Below, piece by piece: positions 44,908-53,787 of a stretch of DNA of 64,000 nucleotides (its first letter is position 1; every line of letters starts with the position of its first letter). Origin of the DNA: Frigididesulfovibrio sp031553235 (lineage in GTDB: Bacteria; Desulfobacterota; Desulfovibrionia; Desulfovibrionales; Desulfovibrionaceae); assembly GCA_031553235.1 (NCBI GenBank), contig JAVBLS010000048.1, forward strand, positions 62,001 to 126,000. Direction: 5' to 3'. A program made the position numbers and the translations under genes. The notes beneath the pieces are model-generated. The model was not told where the DNA came from, did not search any database, and saw only the letters and a program-made list of their open reading frames with translations.

Positions 44908-46251
44908 CTACAGCGATTCCAGGAATCGCCGGACCAGATTCCCGGCAATGGCCTTGCGGTAGGCCGGGGATTTTCTCGGGTCGAGCTCCTCGCGGATGGT
45001 TTGCACGGCCAGGGCCGTGGTTTCCGGGCCCAGGTTCCTGCCGCTCAGGGCGGCTTCGAGCCGGGGCAGGCGCACGGGCGTGGGCGACATGCTGCCCGCG
45101 CCGGCCCGGCAGGCAATGATCCGGCCGTTGTCGCGCTCGACGTACAGGGCCACGGAGACCCGCGACAGGGTCAGGGCCGCGCGCGAGCCGCGCTTGTAGA
45201 AGGCCTGGGCCGAGCCGGCCGGGGGCACGGGCAGCAGGATTTCCGCCAGGATCTCGCCGGGCTGCAGATCCGGCTTGCGGTAGCCCTTGATGAACTCGTG
45301 GGCCGGGACGATGCGTTCCCGCCCTTGGGACCGCAGGCACAGGGACGCGCCCAGGGCCAGCAGGGCCACGGGCAGGTCGGCCGCGCCCGAGGCGCTGCAG
45401 AGGTTGCCGCCGATGGAGGCCCGGTTGCGCACGGCCGGGGCGGCGCACTCGGCCGCGGCCCGGTACAGGGCCGGGAAGAGCTCGCGCACCAGGGGGCTTT
45501 CCATGAGTTCGCTGTCGGTGACGCAGGCGCCGATGCGCAGCATCTCGTCGGCCCGGCGCTCCAGCACGCGCAGCTCGGGTAGGTTGGAGATGTCCACGAC
45601 GCCTTTGGGGCGCAGCCGGCCGGCCTTCATGTCCGGGCCGATGTCCGTGCCGCCGCCGAGCAGGGTCAGGTGCGGCCGGACGGCCAGGATGTCCAGGGCC
45701 TCGTCCAGGCTCTCGGGGCAGAAAAAGTGCTCTTGTTCCTTTGGGTCGAACTCCGGGGCCAGGCGTCGGCCCCGGCCCGAGGGCGCGGGTTGGTAGCCGT
45801 CGGTCGCGGCCTTGTTCACGGCCGCGAAAATCCGGTTGTAGCCGGTGCAGCGGCAAAGGTTGCCCGAAAGGGCCGTCTTGGTCTGCCCCAAGGACGGCGC
45901 CGGCACCTGTTCCAACAGGGCTCGGGCCGCCAGGATCATCCCGGGGGTGCAAAAGCCGCAATGCACCGCGCCTTCTTCGACAAAGGCCCGCTGCAGCGGG
46001 TCCGGGTTGCTTTCACCCCCCAGGCCTTCGATGGTAAGGATCTCGGCCCCGCCGGCCTGCATGGCCGGGACCATGCAGGCGTTGACCAGCCGGCCGTTCA
46101 TGATCACCGCGCAGACCCCGCATTCGCCCTCGCCGCAGCCTTCTTTGCAGCCTTTCAGCTCCAGGCCGTCGCGCAACAGATCCAGCAGCCGGGTCAGGGG
46201 CCGCGTTTCCACCGTGCGTTCGTCTCCGTTGACCGTGAAGGTGATCTTCAT
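44908..46251 (-). CDS. Xanthine dehydrogenase-type small subunit ([2Fe-2S] + FAD domains)
   Basis: 447 residues. Residues 1-160 bind two [2Fe-2S] clusters: CKEGCGEGECGVCAV plus a further Cys for the plant-type cluster, then CGFCTPGM and LCRCTGY for the second. The FAD domain (~175-350) has the flavin motif TLLGGGTDIGPDMK and RNRASIGGNLCSASGAADLP. The C-terminal CO_deh_flav_C part follows to RRFLESL. So XdhA/B functions for FeS and FAD are fused, with the molybdopterin subunit separate (upstream gene, ATGA overlap). It passes electrons from the Mo centre to NAD+ or another acceptor. Its stop at 44908 is immediately followed by the ABC remnant. Confidence 0.92.
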   Translation of the reverse strand: MKITFTVNGDERTVETRPLTRLLDLLRDGLELKGCKEGCGEGECGVCAVIMNGRLVNACMVPAMQAGGAEILTIEGLGGESNPDPLQRAFVEEGAVHCGFCTPGMILAARALLEQVPAPSLGQTKTALSGNLCRCTGYNRIFAAVNKAATDGYQPAPSGRGRRLAPEFDPKEQEHFFCPESLDEALDILAVRPHLTLLGGGTDIGPDMKAGRLRPKGVVDISNLPELRVLERRADEMLRIGACVTDSELMESPLVRELFPALYRAAAECAAPAVRNRASIGGNLCSASGAADLPVALLALGASLCLRSQGRERIVPAHEFIKGYRKPDLQPGEILAEILLPVPPAGSAQAFYKRGSRAALTLSRVSVALYVERDNGRIIACRAGAGSMSPTPVRLPRLEAALSGRNLGPETTALAVQTIREELDPRKSPAYRKAIAGNLVRRFLESL

Positions 46252-48587
46252 TTCGCCGCCTCCCCGTCGCGCCGGGCTCGTTCAGAAGTCGGTGGGGTGA
46301 TTTCATGGACAGGTTCGCTCTGGAGTTGCTCCAGAAGGGTGAACAGGCGTTCGCCGGTCAGGGGCGCCTCGCAGGCAAAGGCCCCGCAAGCGTTCTGCAC
46401 CGCGGCCGCGACGGCCGGGGCGCCGCCGTCCATGGACAGCTCGCCGATGCCCTTGGCCCCGAAGGCCCCGTATGGGCTGGGCACCTCAAAGACCTTGAGC
46501 TCGAACTCGGGCGCGTCCAGGGAGGTGGGGATCATGTATTCGCTCAGGCGCGAGGCGCTGTAGCGGCCGTCCGGGCGCAGGGTCAGATCCTCCAGATAGG
46601 CGGTGCCGTAGGATTGCAGCACCCCGCCTTCCATCTGGCCGGTGACCTGCACCGGGTTCACGGCCCGGCCGACCTCGGTGGAGATCCAGGCGCGCAGGGG
46701 GCGGATCTCGTAGGTGTCGAGGTCCACTTCGACCTCCACGGCCTGGGCCAGCCAGGAGTAGTCCTTGTAGGCCGTGCCCCGGTAATTGGCCTCGTCCCAG
46801 GCCAGGTTCGGGTCGGGCCGGAACACGGCCCGGCCCTTGATCGGGCCGTTTCGGGCCAGGAAGGCCTCGGCCGCCTCGTCCAGGCTTGCCACGGCTCCGC
46901 CTTCCAGATGGAAGGCTCCGTGTGCGAACTCCGGCCGGGCCGGGCCGCGCGAGGCGGCCAGAAAGTCCGCGAGTTTGGCGATTAGGTTCAGACAGGCGTC
47001 ATGCAGCACCTTGCCCACGAACATGGTGGTGCGCGAGGCCACGGTGGGGCCGCTGTTGGGCACCCGGGCCGTGTCCGGCAGGGGCCGGAGCACGCGATCC
47101 AGGGGCAGGCCCAGGGCTTCGGCCGCGATCATCGGCAGCACCGTGTCCGCGCCCTGGCCCATGTCGGTGCTGCTCGAAAGCACCTCCAGGCGGCCGTCGG
47201 GCAGGTATTCCACCTCAACCGTGGTGCCCATGTTGTCCTCGCCCGCGCCGGTAAAGCCGCCGCCGTGCATGCACAGAGACAGGCCGATGCCCTTGCGCAC
47301 CCGGCCCTTTTGCCCGGTGTATTCGCGGCGTTTGCGCTCGTAATCCGAACGCTCGGCCGCGTCGTGCAGGACCAGCGAGGCGCAGGCGTTGTCGCCGAGC
47401 GCCTGGCCGAAGGGGAAGGCGTCGCCGGGCTGCAACGCGTTTTTCAGGCGGATGGCATAGGGGCTCAAGCCCAGGGTCTCGGCCGCCAGATCCAGGTGGC
47501 GCTCCACGGCATAGAGGGCCTGGGGCGCGCCGAAGCCGCGAAAGGCCCCGTTGGGCGGGCTGTTGGTGGCCAGGGATCTGGCCCGGACGCGGGCGTTGGG
47601 GATCTTGTAGCCGCCGGTGACGTGCAGGCAGGCCCGGGCCAACACCACCTTGGTCATGGTGGTGTTGGCCCCGCCGTCCAGAAACAGGTCCACGTCCACG
47701 GCGGTGATCCGGCCGTCCTTTTTCAGACCCATCTTGTAGACCGTCTTCGAGGGGTGGCGCTTGGGCGTGTTCAGGAGGTCGACCTCGCGGTCATAGAACA
47801 GGCGCACGGTTTGCCCGGTGGCCCGGGCCAGCAGGCCCACCCAGACGGCCAGCACCGAGGGGTAGTCCTCTTTGCCGCCAAAGGCGCCGCCGGTGACTAT
47901 CTGGCGCACGCTCAAATCTTTGTCCGCCAGGTGCAGGGCCTTGGCCAGGGCCTTGTGCAGATAGTAGGGGCACTGCAGGGAGCCGAAGACCTCCAGGCCC
48001 TCGCCCCTGGGTCGGGCGACCATGCCCTGGTTTTCCAGATAAAGTTGCTCGTGCAGGCCGGTGCGGTAGGTCTGCTCAAGAATCAGCTCGGCCTCGGCAA
48101 AGCCCTGGTCGATGTCGCCGCAGGCCACCCGGTACTCGTCCATGACGTTGTCTTCGCCCCAGACGCGAGAAACCCCGGCCAGGGCGTCTTCAATGCACAG
48201 GGCCGGGGTTGTCGGTTCAATCTCCGGAGTCAGGGCGGCCAGGGCCTCGGCCAGAAGCGCCTCATCGGGCGCGGCCAGCAGGGCCAGGGCCTGGCCGGTG
48301 TAGGTGATCTTTTCCTGGACCAGAATCTCGTAGTCGTCGCGGACCATCGCCACCACGTTGGGGCCGGGCAGGTCGGCGGCGGTGATCAGGCAGACCCGGC
48401 TCCAGTCAAAGGCCGGGTTTTTGTGGATGCCCTTGAGCCGCCCGGCCGGCACGGGCGAGCGCAGCACCCCGGCAATCCAGGCGCCGGGCAGGTCCAGATC
48501 GGCGACGTAGCGGGCCGTGCCGGCCGCCTTGGGCAGGGCGTCGGGCCTGACCGGCGAGGTGCCGATAATTTTGAACTCCGAAGACAT
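46248..48587 (-). CDS. Xanthine dehydrogenase-type molybdopterin-binding subunit
   Basis: 779 residues from ATG 48587 (AAGGAG upstream); the in-frame extension to 48731 is rejected. N-terminal Ald_Xan_dh_C domain: KAAGTARYVADLDLPGAWI, hammerhead-type. Molybdopterin-binding motifs are VTGGAFGGKEDYPS, SPPNGAFRGFGAPQ, DMGQGADTV and the catalytic Glu in AKGIGELSMDGG. With guanine and adenine deaminases encoded beside it, the natural substrates are probably hypoxanthine and xanthine. Other purine or aldehyde hydroxylases share the fold, so the assignment leans on context. Mo-dependent, cytoplasmic. Confidence 0.9.
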   Translation of the reverse strand: MSSEFKIIGTSPVRPDALPKAAGTARYVADLDLPGAWIAGVLRSPVPAGRLKGIHKNPAFDWSRVCLITAADLPGPNVVAMVRDDYEILVQEKITYTGQALALLAAPDEALLAEALAALTPEIEPTTPALCIEDALAGVSRVWGEDNVMDEYRVACGDIDQGFAEAELILEQTYRTGLHEQLYLENQGMVARPRGEGLEVFGSLQCPYYLHKALAKALHLADKDLSVRQIVTGGAFGGKEDYPSVLAVWVGLLARATGQTVRLFYDREVDLLNTPKRHPSKTVYKMGLKKDGRITAVDVDLFLDGGANTTMTKVVLARACLHVTGGYKIPNARVRARSLATNSPPNGAFRGFGAPQALYAVERHLDLAAETLGLSPYAIRLKNALQPGDAFPFGQALGDNACASLVLHDAAERSDYERKRREYTGQKGRVRKGIGLSLCMHGGGFTGAGEDNMGTTVEVEYLPDGRLEVLSSSTDMGQGADTVLPMIAAEALGLPLDRVLRPLPDTARVPNSGPTVASRTTMFVGKVLHDACLNLIAKLADFLAASRGPARPEFAHGAFHLEGGAVASLDEAAEAFLARNGPIKGRAVFRPDPNLAWDEANYRGTAYKDYSWLAQAVEVEVDLDTYEIRPLRAWISTEVGRAVNPVQVTGQMEGGVLQSYGTAYLEDLTLRPDGRYSASRLSEYMIPTSLDAPEFELKVFEVPSPYGAFGAKGIGELSMDGGAPAVAAAVQNACGAFACEAPLTGERLFTLLEQLQSEPVHEITPPTSERARRDGEAAK

Positions 48588-48657
48588 ATACGAGCTCCTT
48601 CGGTTGGCTGGATTATTGAGGAATCGGCGTTTGACGCGGTCCAGGGGGCAAAAGACG
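48588..48657 (-). promoter_or_regulatory. Leader motif 3 upstream of the molybdenum hydroxylase genes
   Basis: Between the guaD stop and the molybdopterin subunit. On the minus strand it begins CGTCTTTTGCC, followed after a gap by CGCGTCAAACG. The boxes GTCTTTTG and GCGTCAA are shared, in the same order and with one extra base of spacing, with the leaders at 51541-51625 and 53788-53874. The downstream hairpin seen in those two is not evident here. Probably a regulatory site or a shortened member of the same family. Confidence 0.4.
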
Positions 48658-49986
48658 CTATTTGGAGCCGACCACACGCCGTTCGTGGACCAGTTCGCCT
48701 CCTGAGTACACGGCCCGCACGGCCCGATCATCGCCCAGGATCATCAGGGCGAACAGGATGTCCTGCGGGCTTTCGGCCCGGCGCAGGCGGCGCTCCAGAA
48801 GGGGTGTGGCCCTGAGATCGAGCACGGCGAGATCCGCCTCCAGGCCGGGCTCGATGGAGCCGATTGTGTGGGCCAGCCCCAAGCTTTCGGCCGAACCCCG
48901 GGTCGCCAGATAAAAGGCCCTGGCCGCCGAGAGGGAGACGCCGTTCAGGCGGGCGACCTTATAGGCCTCGTTCATGGTCTGGAGCATGGAAAAGCTCGTG
49001 CCCCCGCCCACGTCGGTGCCCAGGCCGAGGCGCAACGGCCGGGCCGGGGCCTTGGCCGCCTCAACGTTGAAGCAGCCCGAGCCCAGAAAGAGGTTGGAGG
49101 TCGGGCAGTGGACCACCGCCGCGCCGCGCTCGTGGAACAGGGCGATTTCGCGCTCGTTCAGGTGCACGCCATGGCCGTAAACCGCCCGTGGCCGGAGCAG
49201 ACCGAAGGCGTCGTAAACGTCGGCATAGTCACGGCATTCCGGGAACAGCTCCCTGACCCAGGCCACCTCGTCGCGGTTTTCCGAAATGTGTGACTGCACG
49301 GCCAGATCCGGGAACTCCTCGGCCAAGGCGCCCAAGGCTTCCAGCTGCTCGGACGAAGAGGTCGGGGCGAAGCGCGGGGTGATCACGTACTCGGCCCGGC
49401 CCTTGCCGTGGTGTTTGGCGATCAGGGCCTTTGAGTCGTCATAAGCCTGTTGCGGCGTGTCCCGCAGCCATTCCGGGGCGTTGCGGTCCATGCAGACCTT
49501 GCCGGCCAGCAAACGCACCCCGCGCCTGCCGGCTTCGGCGAACAGGGCGTCCACAGACTGAGGGAAGACCGTGCAAAAGGCGCAGCAGGTGGTGGTGCCG
49601 TTGTGCAGCAACTCGTCCAGAAAGGCCCCGGCCACATCGGCCGCGTGGGCCGGGTCGGCAAAGGCCCGTTCGGCCGGGAAGGTGTAGGTGCTCAGCCAGT
49701 CGAGCAACTGCAGGCCGTAGGCCCCGATGATCTCGGTCTGGCCGTAGTGCAGGTGGCCGTCAATGAAGCCGGGCACAATCAGGGCGTCGCTGTGACGGAC
49801 GGCTTCGGCCCTGTCGCGGGCCTCGGCCGGCAGAGCGGCCAGGGTGGGCCCGGCGTCGCCGGCGGCCAGGATCTTGCCGTCCTCGACCACCACGACGCCG
49901 TCGGCCTCATAGCGCAGGCACTCGGCCTCGCTGCGCAGAAAGGGGTCGGCCGTGAAGGTCAGCAGGCTTCCACGGATGATCCGCAT
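48658..49986 (-). CDS. guaD: Guanine deaminase
   Basis: 442 residues of the amidohydrolase superfamily. It has the GuaD form of the metal site: PGFIDGHLHYGQTEIIGAYG, then LLDWLSTYTFPAE, CAFCTVFPQS, and the later metal ligands in VQSHISENRDE, VYGHGVHLN and LRLGLGTDVGGG. It hydrolyses guanine to xanthine plus ammonia. Length and motifs are full. It starts 51 bp after the permease stop. Xanthine produced here feeds the molybdenum hydroxylase encoded downstream. Confidence 0.92.
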   Translation of the reverse strand: MRIIRGSLLTFTADPFLRSEAECLRYEADGVVVVEDGKILAAGDAGPTLAALPAEARDRAEAVRHSDALIVPGFIDGHLHYGQTEIIGAYGLQLLDWLSTYTFPAERAFADPAHAADVAGAFLDELLHNGTTTCCAFCTVFPQSVDALFAEAGRRGVRLLAGKVCMDRNAPEWLRDTPQQAYDDSKALIAKHHGKGRAEYVITPRFAPTSSSEQLEALGALAEEFPDLAVQSHISENRDEVAWVRELFPECRDYADVYDAFGLLRPRAVYGHGVHLNEREIALFHERGAAVVHCPTSNLFLGSGCFNVEAAKAPARPLRLGLGTDVGGGTSFSMLQTMNEAYKVARLNGVSLSAARAFYLATRGSAESLGLAHTIGSIEPGLEADLAVLDLRATPLLERRLRRAESPQDILFALMILGDDRAVRAVYSGGELVHERRVVGSK

Positions 49987-50037
49987 GGGCTGTTCTCCTC
50001 GAGCATTTTTTACGGTGCCCTTCCTGGAGGGTGGCTC

Positions 50038-51399
50038 TTAATGCAAGCGCAGGACAAAGTTGACGATGAAAGCCAGGCTGATCAGGCCCATGACCCAGTT
50101 GACGTCCTTGAACTTGCCCGCGCAGATCTTCAGCAGCACATAGCTGGTGAAGCCGAAGGCAAAGCCGTTGGCGATGCTGTAGGTCAGGGGCATCATCACG
50201 ATGGTCAGAAAGGCGGGCAGGGCTTCGGTCATGTCGCCGAACTTCACATGCACCACTTCGGACATCATCAGCGCGCCCACGATGATCAGCGCGGGCGCCG
50301 TGGCAAAGCCGGGCACCAGGCCGACCAGGGGGGCGAAGAGCAGGGCGACCACAAACAAGGCGGCCACGGTCACGGCGGTCAAGCCGGTGCGCCCGCCTTC
50401 GGCCACGCCGGCCGCGCTTTCCACATAGCTGGTCACGGTCGAGGTGCCGAGCATGGCGCTGGCCATGGTGCCGATGGCGTCGGAGGTCAGGGCTCGGTCG
50501 AGGTTCTCAATGCTGCCGTCTTCTTTCATCAGCCCGGCCTTGCGGGTCAGGCCGATGAGCGTGCCCATGTTGTCGAAGAGCTCGACCACGGTGAAGGTGA
50601 AGATGATCGCCACAATGCCGTAGGACAGGGCGGCTTTGATGTCCATGGCCATGAAGGTCTGGGTCAGGCTGGGCACCTTGGTGCTGATGATGTCGGAAAT
50701 GCCCGTGGGATAGGGGGTGGCCCCGCAGATCATCCCGAGCACCGTGGTGAAGAGAATGCCGAGCAGCAGGGCGCATCTCACGTTCCGCGCCATCATGGCC
50801 CCGGTGGCGATCAGGCCGATCATGGTCAGCAGGGGAGCGGGTTGCCCGACTTCAAAGTGGAAGTTGGCCACGTGCCCGGCGGCCACCAGAGTGGCCGGGT
50901 TTTCCACGACGATGCCCGCGCCTTTCAGGCCGACAAAGGCGATGAAGATGCCTATGCCCACGCCGATGGCGTATTTCAGGTTCATGGGCACGGCCCTGAT
51001 GATGGCCTGGCGGATGCCGCCCAGGGTCAGCAGCAGAAAGACGATGCCCGAGATGAACACCGCGCCCAGGGCGGTCTGCCAGGGCAGGCCCATGCCGAGG
51101 ACCACGGTGTAGGTGAAAAAGGCGTTCAGGCCCATGCCGGGGGCCACGGCAATGGGGAAGTTGGCCCACAGGCCCATGAGCAGGGTTGAAAAAACCGCCG
51201 ACCAGATGGTGGCGGCAATGGCGGCGTCTTTGGGAATGCCGGCTTCAGCCAGGATGTTGGGGTTGACGAAGAGGATGTACCCCATGGCCACGAAGGTGGT
51301 CAGGCCGGCCAGGGCCTCGGTTTTCACCGTGGTGTTTTTGGCCCGGAGCTTGAAGAATTTGTCCAGGAACCCGGAGGGGGCGGGAGAGTCAAGAGCCAT
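50038..51399 (-). CDS. NCS2-family purine permease (AzgA/GhxP-like)
   Basis: 453 residues, about 12-14 helices. Opening KNTTVKTEALAGLTTFVAMGYILFVNP and the segments FPIAVAPGMGLNAFF and TVVELFDNMGTLIGL are diagnostic of the COG2252 adenine/guanine/hypoxanthine branch. TSTVTSYVESAAGVAEGGRTGL follows. It is a proton-linked importer of adenine, guanine or hypoxanthine in the inner membrane. The start lies 141 bp after the leader hairpin at 51541-51625. Confidence 0.92.
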   Translation of the reverse strand: MALDSPAPSGFLDKFFKLRAKNTTVKTEALAGLTTFVAMGYILFVNPNILAEAGIPKDAAIAATIWSAVFSTLLMGLWANFPIAVAPGMGLNAFFTYTVVLGMGLPWQTALGAVFISGIVFLLLTLGGIRQAIIRAVPMNLKYAIGVGIGIFIAFVGLKGAGIVVENPATLVAAGHVANFHFEVGQPAPLLTMIGLIATGAMMARNVRCALLLGILFTTVLGMICGATPYPTGISDIISTKVPSLTQTFMAMDIKAALSYGIVAIIFTFTVVELFDNMGTLIGLTRKAGLMKEDGSIENLDRALTSDAIGTMASAMLGTSTVTSYVESAAGVAEGGRTGLTAVTVAALFVVALLFAPLVGLVPGFATAPALIIVGALMMSEVVHVKFGDMTEALPAFLTIVMMPLTYSIANGFAFGFTSYVLLKICAGKFKDVNWVMGLISLAFIVNFVLRLH

Positions 51400-51540
51400 A
51401 CAGCACCTCGTCTGCAGGGTTGCGCCGACGGGGTGGGGCCGCCGGCCGTGCCGGAGAAGGAAAACGCCTGAACTGGAGCCGGTTGACGTAGTAAATGTTC
51501 ATCCGCTCCAAATGAAAGATTTCGTTCAAAGACAAGGAAA

Positions 51541-51625
51541 GCAGCCCCTTTCGCGCAGGGAGTGGACTCTCATGCTCCTCGACCGAAGAGAAAGGGCTGC
51601 TTGACGCAGTATTTGGACGAAAGAT
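51541..51625 (-). promoter_or_regulatory. Leader motif 2: putative structured RNA upstream of the purine permease
   Basis: It starts directly after the adenine deaminase stop. On the minus strand a box TCTTTCGTCC...CTGCGTCAAGC is followed by a long hairpin: stem GCAGCCCTTTC (51600-51590) with GAAAGGGGCTGC (51552-51541), one bulge. Inside is an inner stem GGAG/CTCC around CATGAGAGTCCA. The 3' side runs into a U-rich stretch (TTTCCTTGTCTTTG). The layout matches leader 1 base for base in the box and loop while the stems differ in sequence but keep pairing. Riboswitch, attenuator or terminator family; class unknown to me. Confidence 0.55.
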
Positions 51626-53404
51626 TCATTTGGGGTCCGCTTCAAGGGGGGTGAGGGCAAAGCTCTCCACATCCATCAGACCGCCGGCGGTCAGCTTCAG
51701 GCTGGGGATCACCGCCAGGCTCATGAAGGCCAGGGTCATGAAGGGCTCGATGCCCTCGGCCGTGCCCAGCCCGCGGGCGGCCGCGTGCAGCTCGTGCTGG
51801 GCGGCCCGGACCTCGGCCGCCGGGGCCTCGCCGAACAGCCCGGCCAGGGGCAGGGGCAGCAGGGCCAGAACCTTGCCGTCCAGGCAGGCGGCCTGCCCGC
51901 CGCCGGCCTCGCGCAGGGTCCGCGCGGCCAGGAGCATGTCCGCGTCGTTCATGCCCATGACGATCAGGTTGTGCGAATCGTGGGCCACGGTGGAGGCCAT
52001 GGCCCCGCGCCGCAGGCCCATGCCCTTGACAAAGCCGAGGCCGACGTTTCCCGTGCCGTGGTGGCGCTCGAACACGGCCAGCTTGGCGATATCCCGGGCC
52101 GGGTCGGCCTGGAGCAGGCCGTCGCGCCCGGGCAGGCGGGCCTGAAGCTTCTCGGTGATGATCTGTCGCGGCACCGCGCCCATGACCTTGACCGCCTTGC
52201 CCGGGTCGGGAATTTCCAGACTGCGCGGGCCAAAGGACGGGGCCAGACGCACGCTGTCGCGCAGGGCTTCGGCCGGGGCCTTGGCGGCCGGGCGCAGGCA
52301 GCGGCCGTTTTCAGCCACCAGCCGGCCGGCGTTCCAGACCATTTTCGGTCGCCAGGCTGTTTTGTCGGCATAGAGGGCGAAGTCGGCCCGCATGCCCGGG
52401 GCCACGGCCCCGAGTTCGCGCAGGTTGAAATGCCGGGCCGCGTTCCAGGAGGCCATGCGCAGGATCTCCGGCAAGGAAAGCCGGCCGTCGGCGCAGAGCA
52501 GGCGCACCAGATGGTTGATGCTGCCCTGTTCCATGAGGTCGGCCACGTGGCGGTCGTCGGTGCAGAGCATGCAGAGCGGGACGGTGTGCGGGGTCACGGC
52601 CGGAACCAGGTCGAGCAGGTTCTTGACGCTGCTGCCCTGGCGCAGCATCAGGCCCATGCCGGCCCCAAGGCGCTCGCGCGCTTCGACCACGGTGGAGGCC
52701 TCGTGATCCGAGGAAATGCCGGCCGCCGCATAGGCCTGGAGATCCCGGCCCGCCACCAGGGGAGCGTGTCCGTCCAGGGACAGGCCCGAGAGCGGCCCGA
52801 ATTTTTCTTCATTGCGCCGGCGCAGCAGTTCGAGCTTGGCCATGACCTCCGGATCGCCGCCGAGCACGCCGGGGTAGTTCATCATTTCGCCCAGGCCGAG
52901 CACCCGGGGGCGGTCCAGGCGGGTTGCCAGGTCCCCGGCCGTGAGGGTGTGGGCGGCCTGTTCCGGGCCGCCTGCGGGCACGCAGGAGGGCAGCATGAGC
53001 CAGACCGTGGTCGGGGCGTCTTCCGTGGCCGCGAGCATGTAGTCCAGGCCGGCCAGGCCCATGACGTTGCACACCTCGTGCGGGTCGGCCACCACCGAGG
53101 TCACGCCGGCGGCGGCCGTGAGGGCGGTGAATTCTTCGGGACAGAGGTGGCTGCTCTCGATATGCACGTGGGCATCGATGAAGCCGGGGGTCAGGGTCAG
53201 GCCGGCGGCCTCGACCTCGTCGCGGGCCTTGGGGCCTTTGTCCGTGCCCGCCGGCAGCACGGCCGCCACCCGGCCGTCGGCCACCAGCACGTCGGCCGTG
53301 GCAAACTCGCCGCTGAAGACGTTGAAGACCTCGGCTCCGCGCACGGCCAGATCGGCCGGCCGCAGGCCACGGGCCACGGCAATCAGGTGTTCCACAGGCG
53401 GCAT
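51626..53404 (-). CDS. ade: Adenine deaminase (AdeC/Ade family)
   Basis: 592 residues from ATG 53404 (GGAGG 4 nt upstream); the 33-residue longer frame is rejected. Amidohydrolase metal site: TPGFIDAHVHIESSHL, SVVADPHEVCNVMG, then SLDGHAP, ISSDHEAST and CTDDRHVADL. The family-specific C-terminal domain is present (VAHDSHNLIVMGMNDADM, MTLAFMSLAVIPSLKLT). It converts adenine to hypoxanthine and ammonia with Mn/Fe. About 31 bp separates it from the DksA-type gene upstream. Confidence 0.95.
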   Translation of the reverse strand: MPPVEHLIAVARGLRPADLAVRGAEVFNVFSGEFATADVLVADGRVAAVLPAGTDKGPKARDEVEAAGLTLTPGFIDAHVHIESSHLCPEEFTALTAAAGVTSVVADPHEVCNVMGLAGLDYMLAATEDAPTTVWLMLPSCVPAGGPEQAAHTLTAGDLATRLDRPRVLGLGEMMNYPGVLGGDPEVMAKLELLRRRNEEKFGPLSGLSLDGHAPLVAGRDLQAYAAAGISSDHEASTVVEARERLGAGMGLMLRQGSSVKNLLDLVPAVTPHTVPLCMLCTDDRHVADLMEQGSINHLVRLLCADGRLSLPEILRMASWNAARHFNLRELGAVAPGMRADFALYADKTAWRPKMVWNAGRLVAENGRCLRPAAKAPAEALRDSVRLAPSFGPRSLEIPDPGKAVKVMGAVPRQIITEKLQARLPGRDGLLQADPARDIAKLAVFERHHGTGNVGLGFVKGMGLRRGAMASTVAHDSHNLIVMGMNDADMLLAARTLREAGGGQAACLDGKVLALLPLPLAGLFGEAPAAEVRAAQHELHAAARGLGTAEGIEPFMTLAFMSLAVIPSLKLTAGGLMDVESFALTPLEADPK

Positions 53405-53435
53405 CGGCCCTCCGGGGGTTGTGGTCTGTATTTTC

Positions 53436-53702
53436 TCAACGCAGTTGGCTGTCCTTGCCCGCTTTGCGGTTGTAGGCGCTACGGGCGACGGCTTCTTTAT
53501 CACGCTCTTCCCGGCAGGGCAGGCACAGGCGCACGCCGGGCAGGGCTTGGCGCCGTGCCTCGGGAATGGGCTCGCCGCATTCCTCGCATTCCTTCAGGCT
53601 CCGCCCTTTGGGCAGCAGGCTGCGCGCCCGCGAAACTTCATCGGCTATGAAATCGGCGATCTGATCATTGATCGCGTCGTCGTTGGTCCAGCCGCCGGCC
53701 AT
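53436..53702 (-). CDS. DksA/TraR-type C4 zinc-finger protein
   Basis: 88 residues from ATG 53702 (GGAG upstream). The four Cys of the zinc finger are in CEECGEPIPEARRQALPG and CLPC, preceded by a short helical arm (NDDAINDQIADFIADEVSRARSLL). The small size is like E. coli YbiI and phage TraR-type proteins, which bind the RNA polymerase secondary channel without the full DksA coiled coil. It leads the purine genes, so it may link ppGpp-type control to purine supply; that is inference. The longer frame to 53804 is rejected. Confidence 0.88.
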   Translation of the reverse strand: MAGGWTNDDAINDQIADFIADEVSRARSLLPKGRSLKECEECGEPIPEARRQALPGVRLCLPCREERDKEAVARSAYNRKAGKDSQLR

Positions 53703-53787
53703 AGCTCCTCCCCGACACTCCAAAAGTGTCGCGTGTTTTCGAGAATGACCCTGAAGTCGCTCCGCGTCAAGGGTTAGAAGCAACAAA

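Noticed and set aside
47001..48815. A 604-residue plus-strand frame opposite the molybdenum hydroxylase
   Set aside because: Antisense shadow; the molybdopterin motifs are all on the minus strand.
51541..51625. A canonical purine riboswitch before the permease
   Set aside because: The conserved core of the purine riboswitch family is not visible; the element fits its own repeated pattern instead.
51601..51626. TTGACG strings in the leader motifs as -35 boxes of plus-strand promoters
   Set aside because: No good -10 box at 16-18 bp in the three copies, and the transcripts would run antisense to the purine genes.
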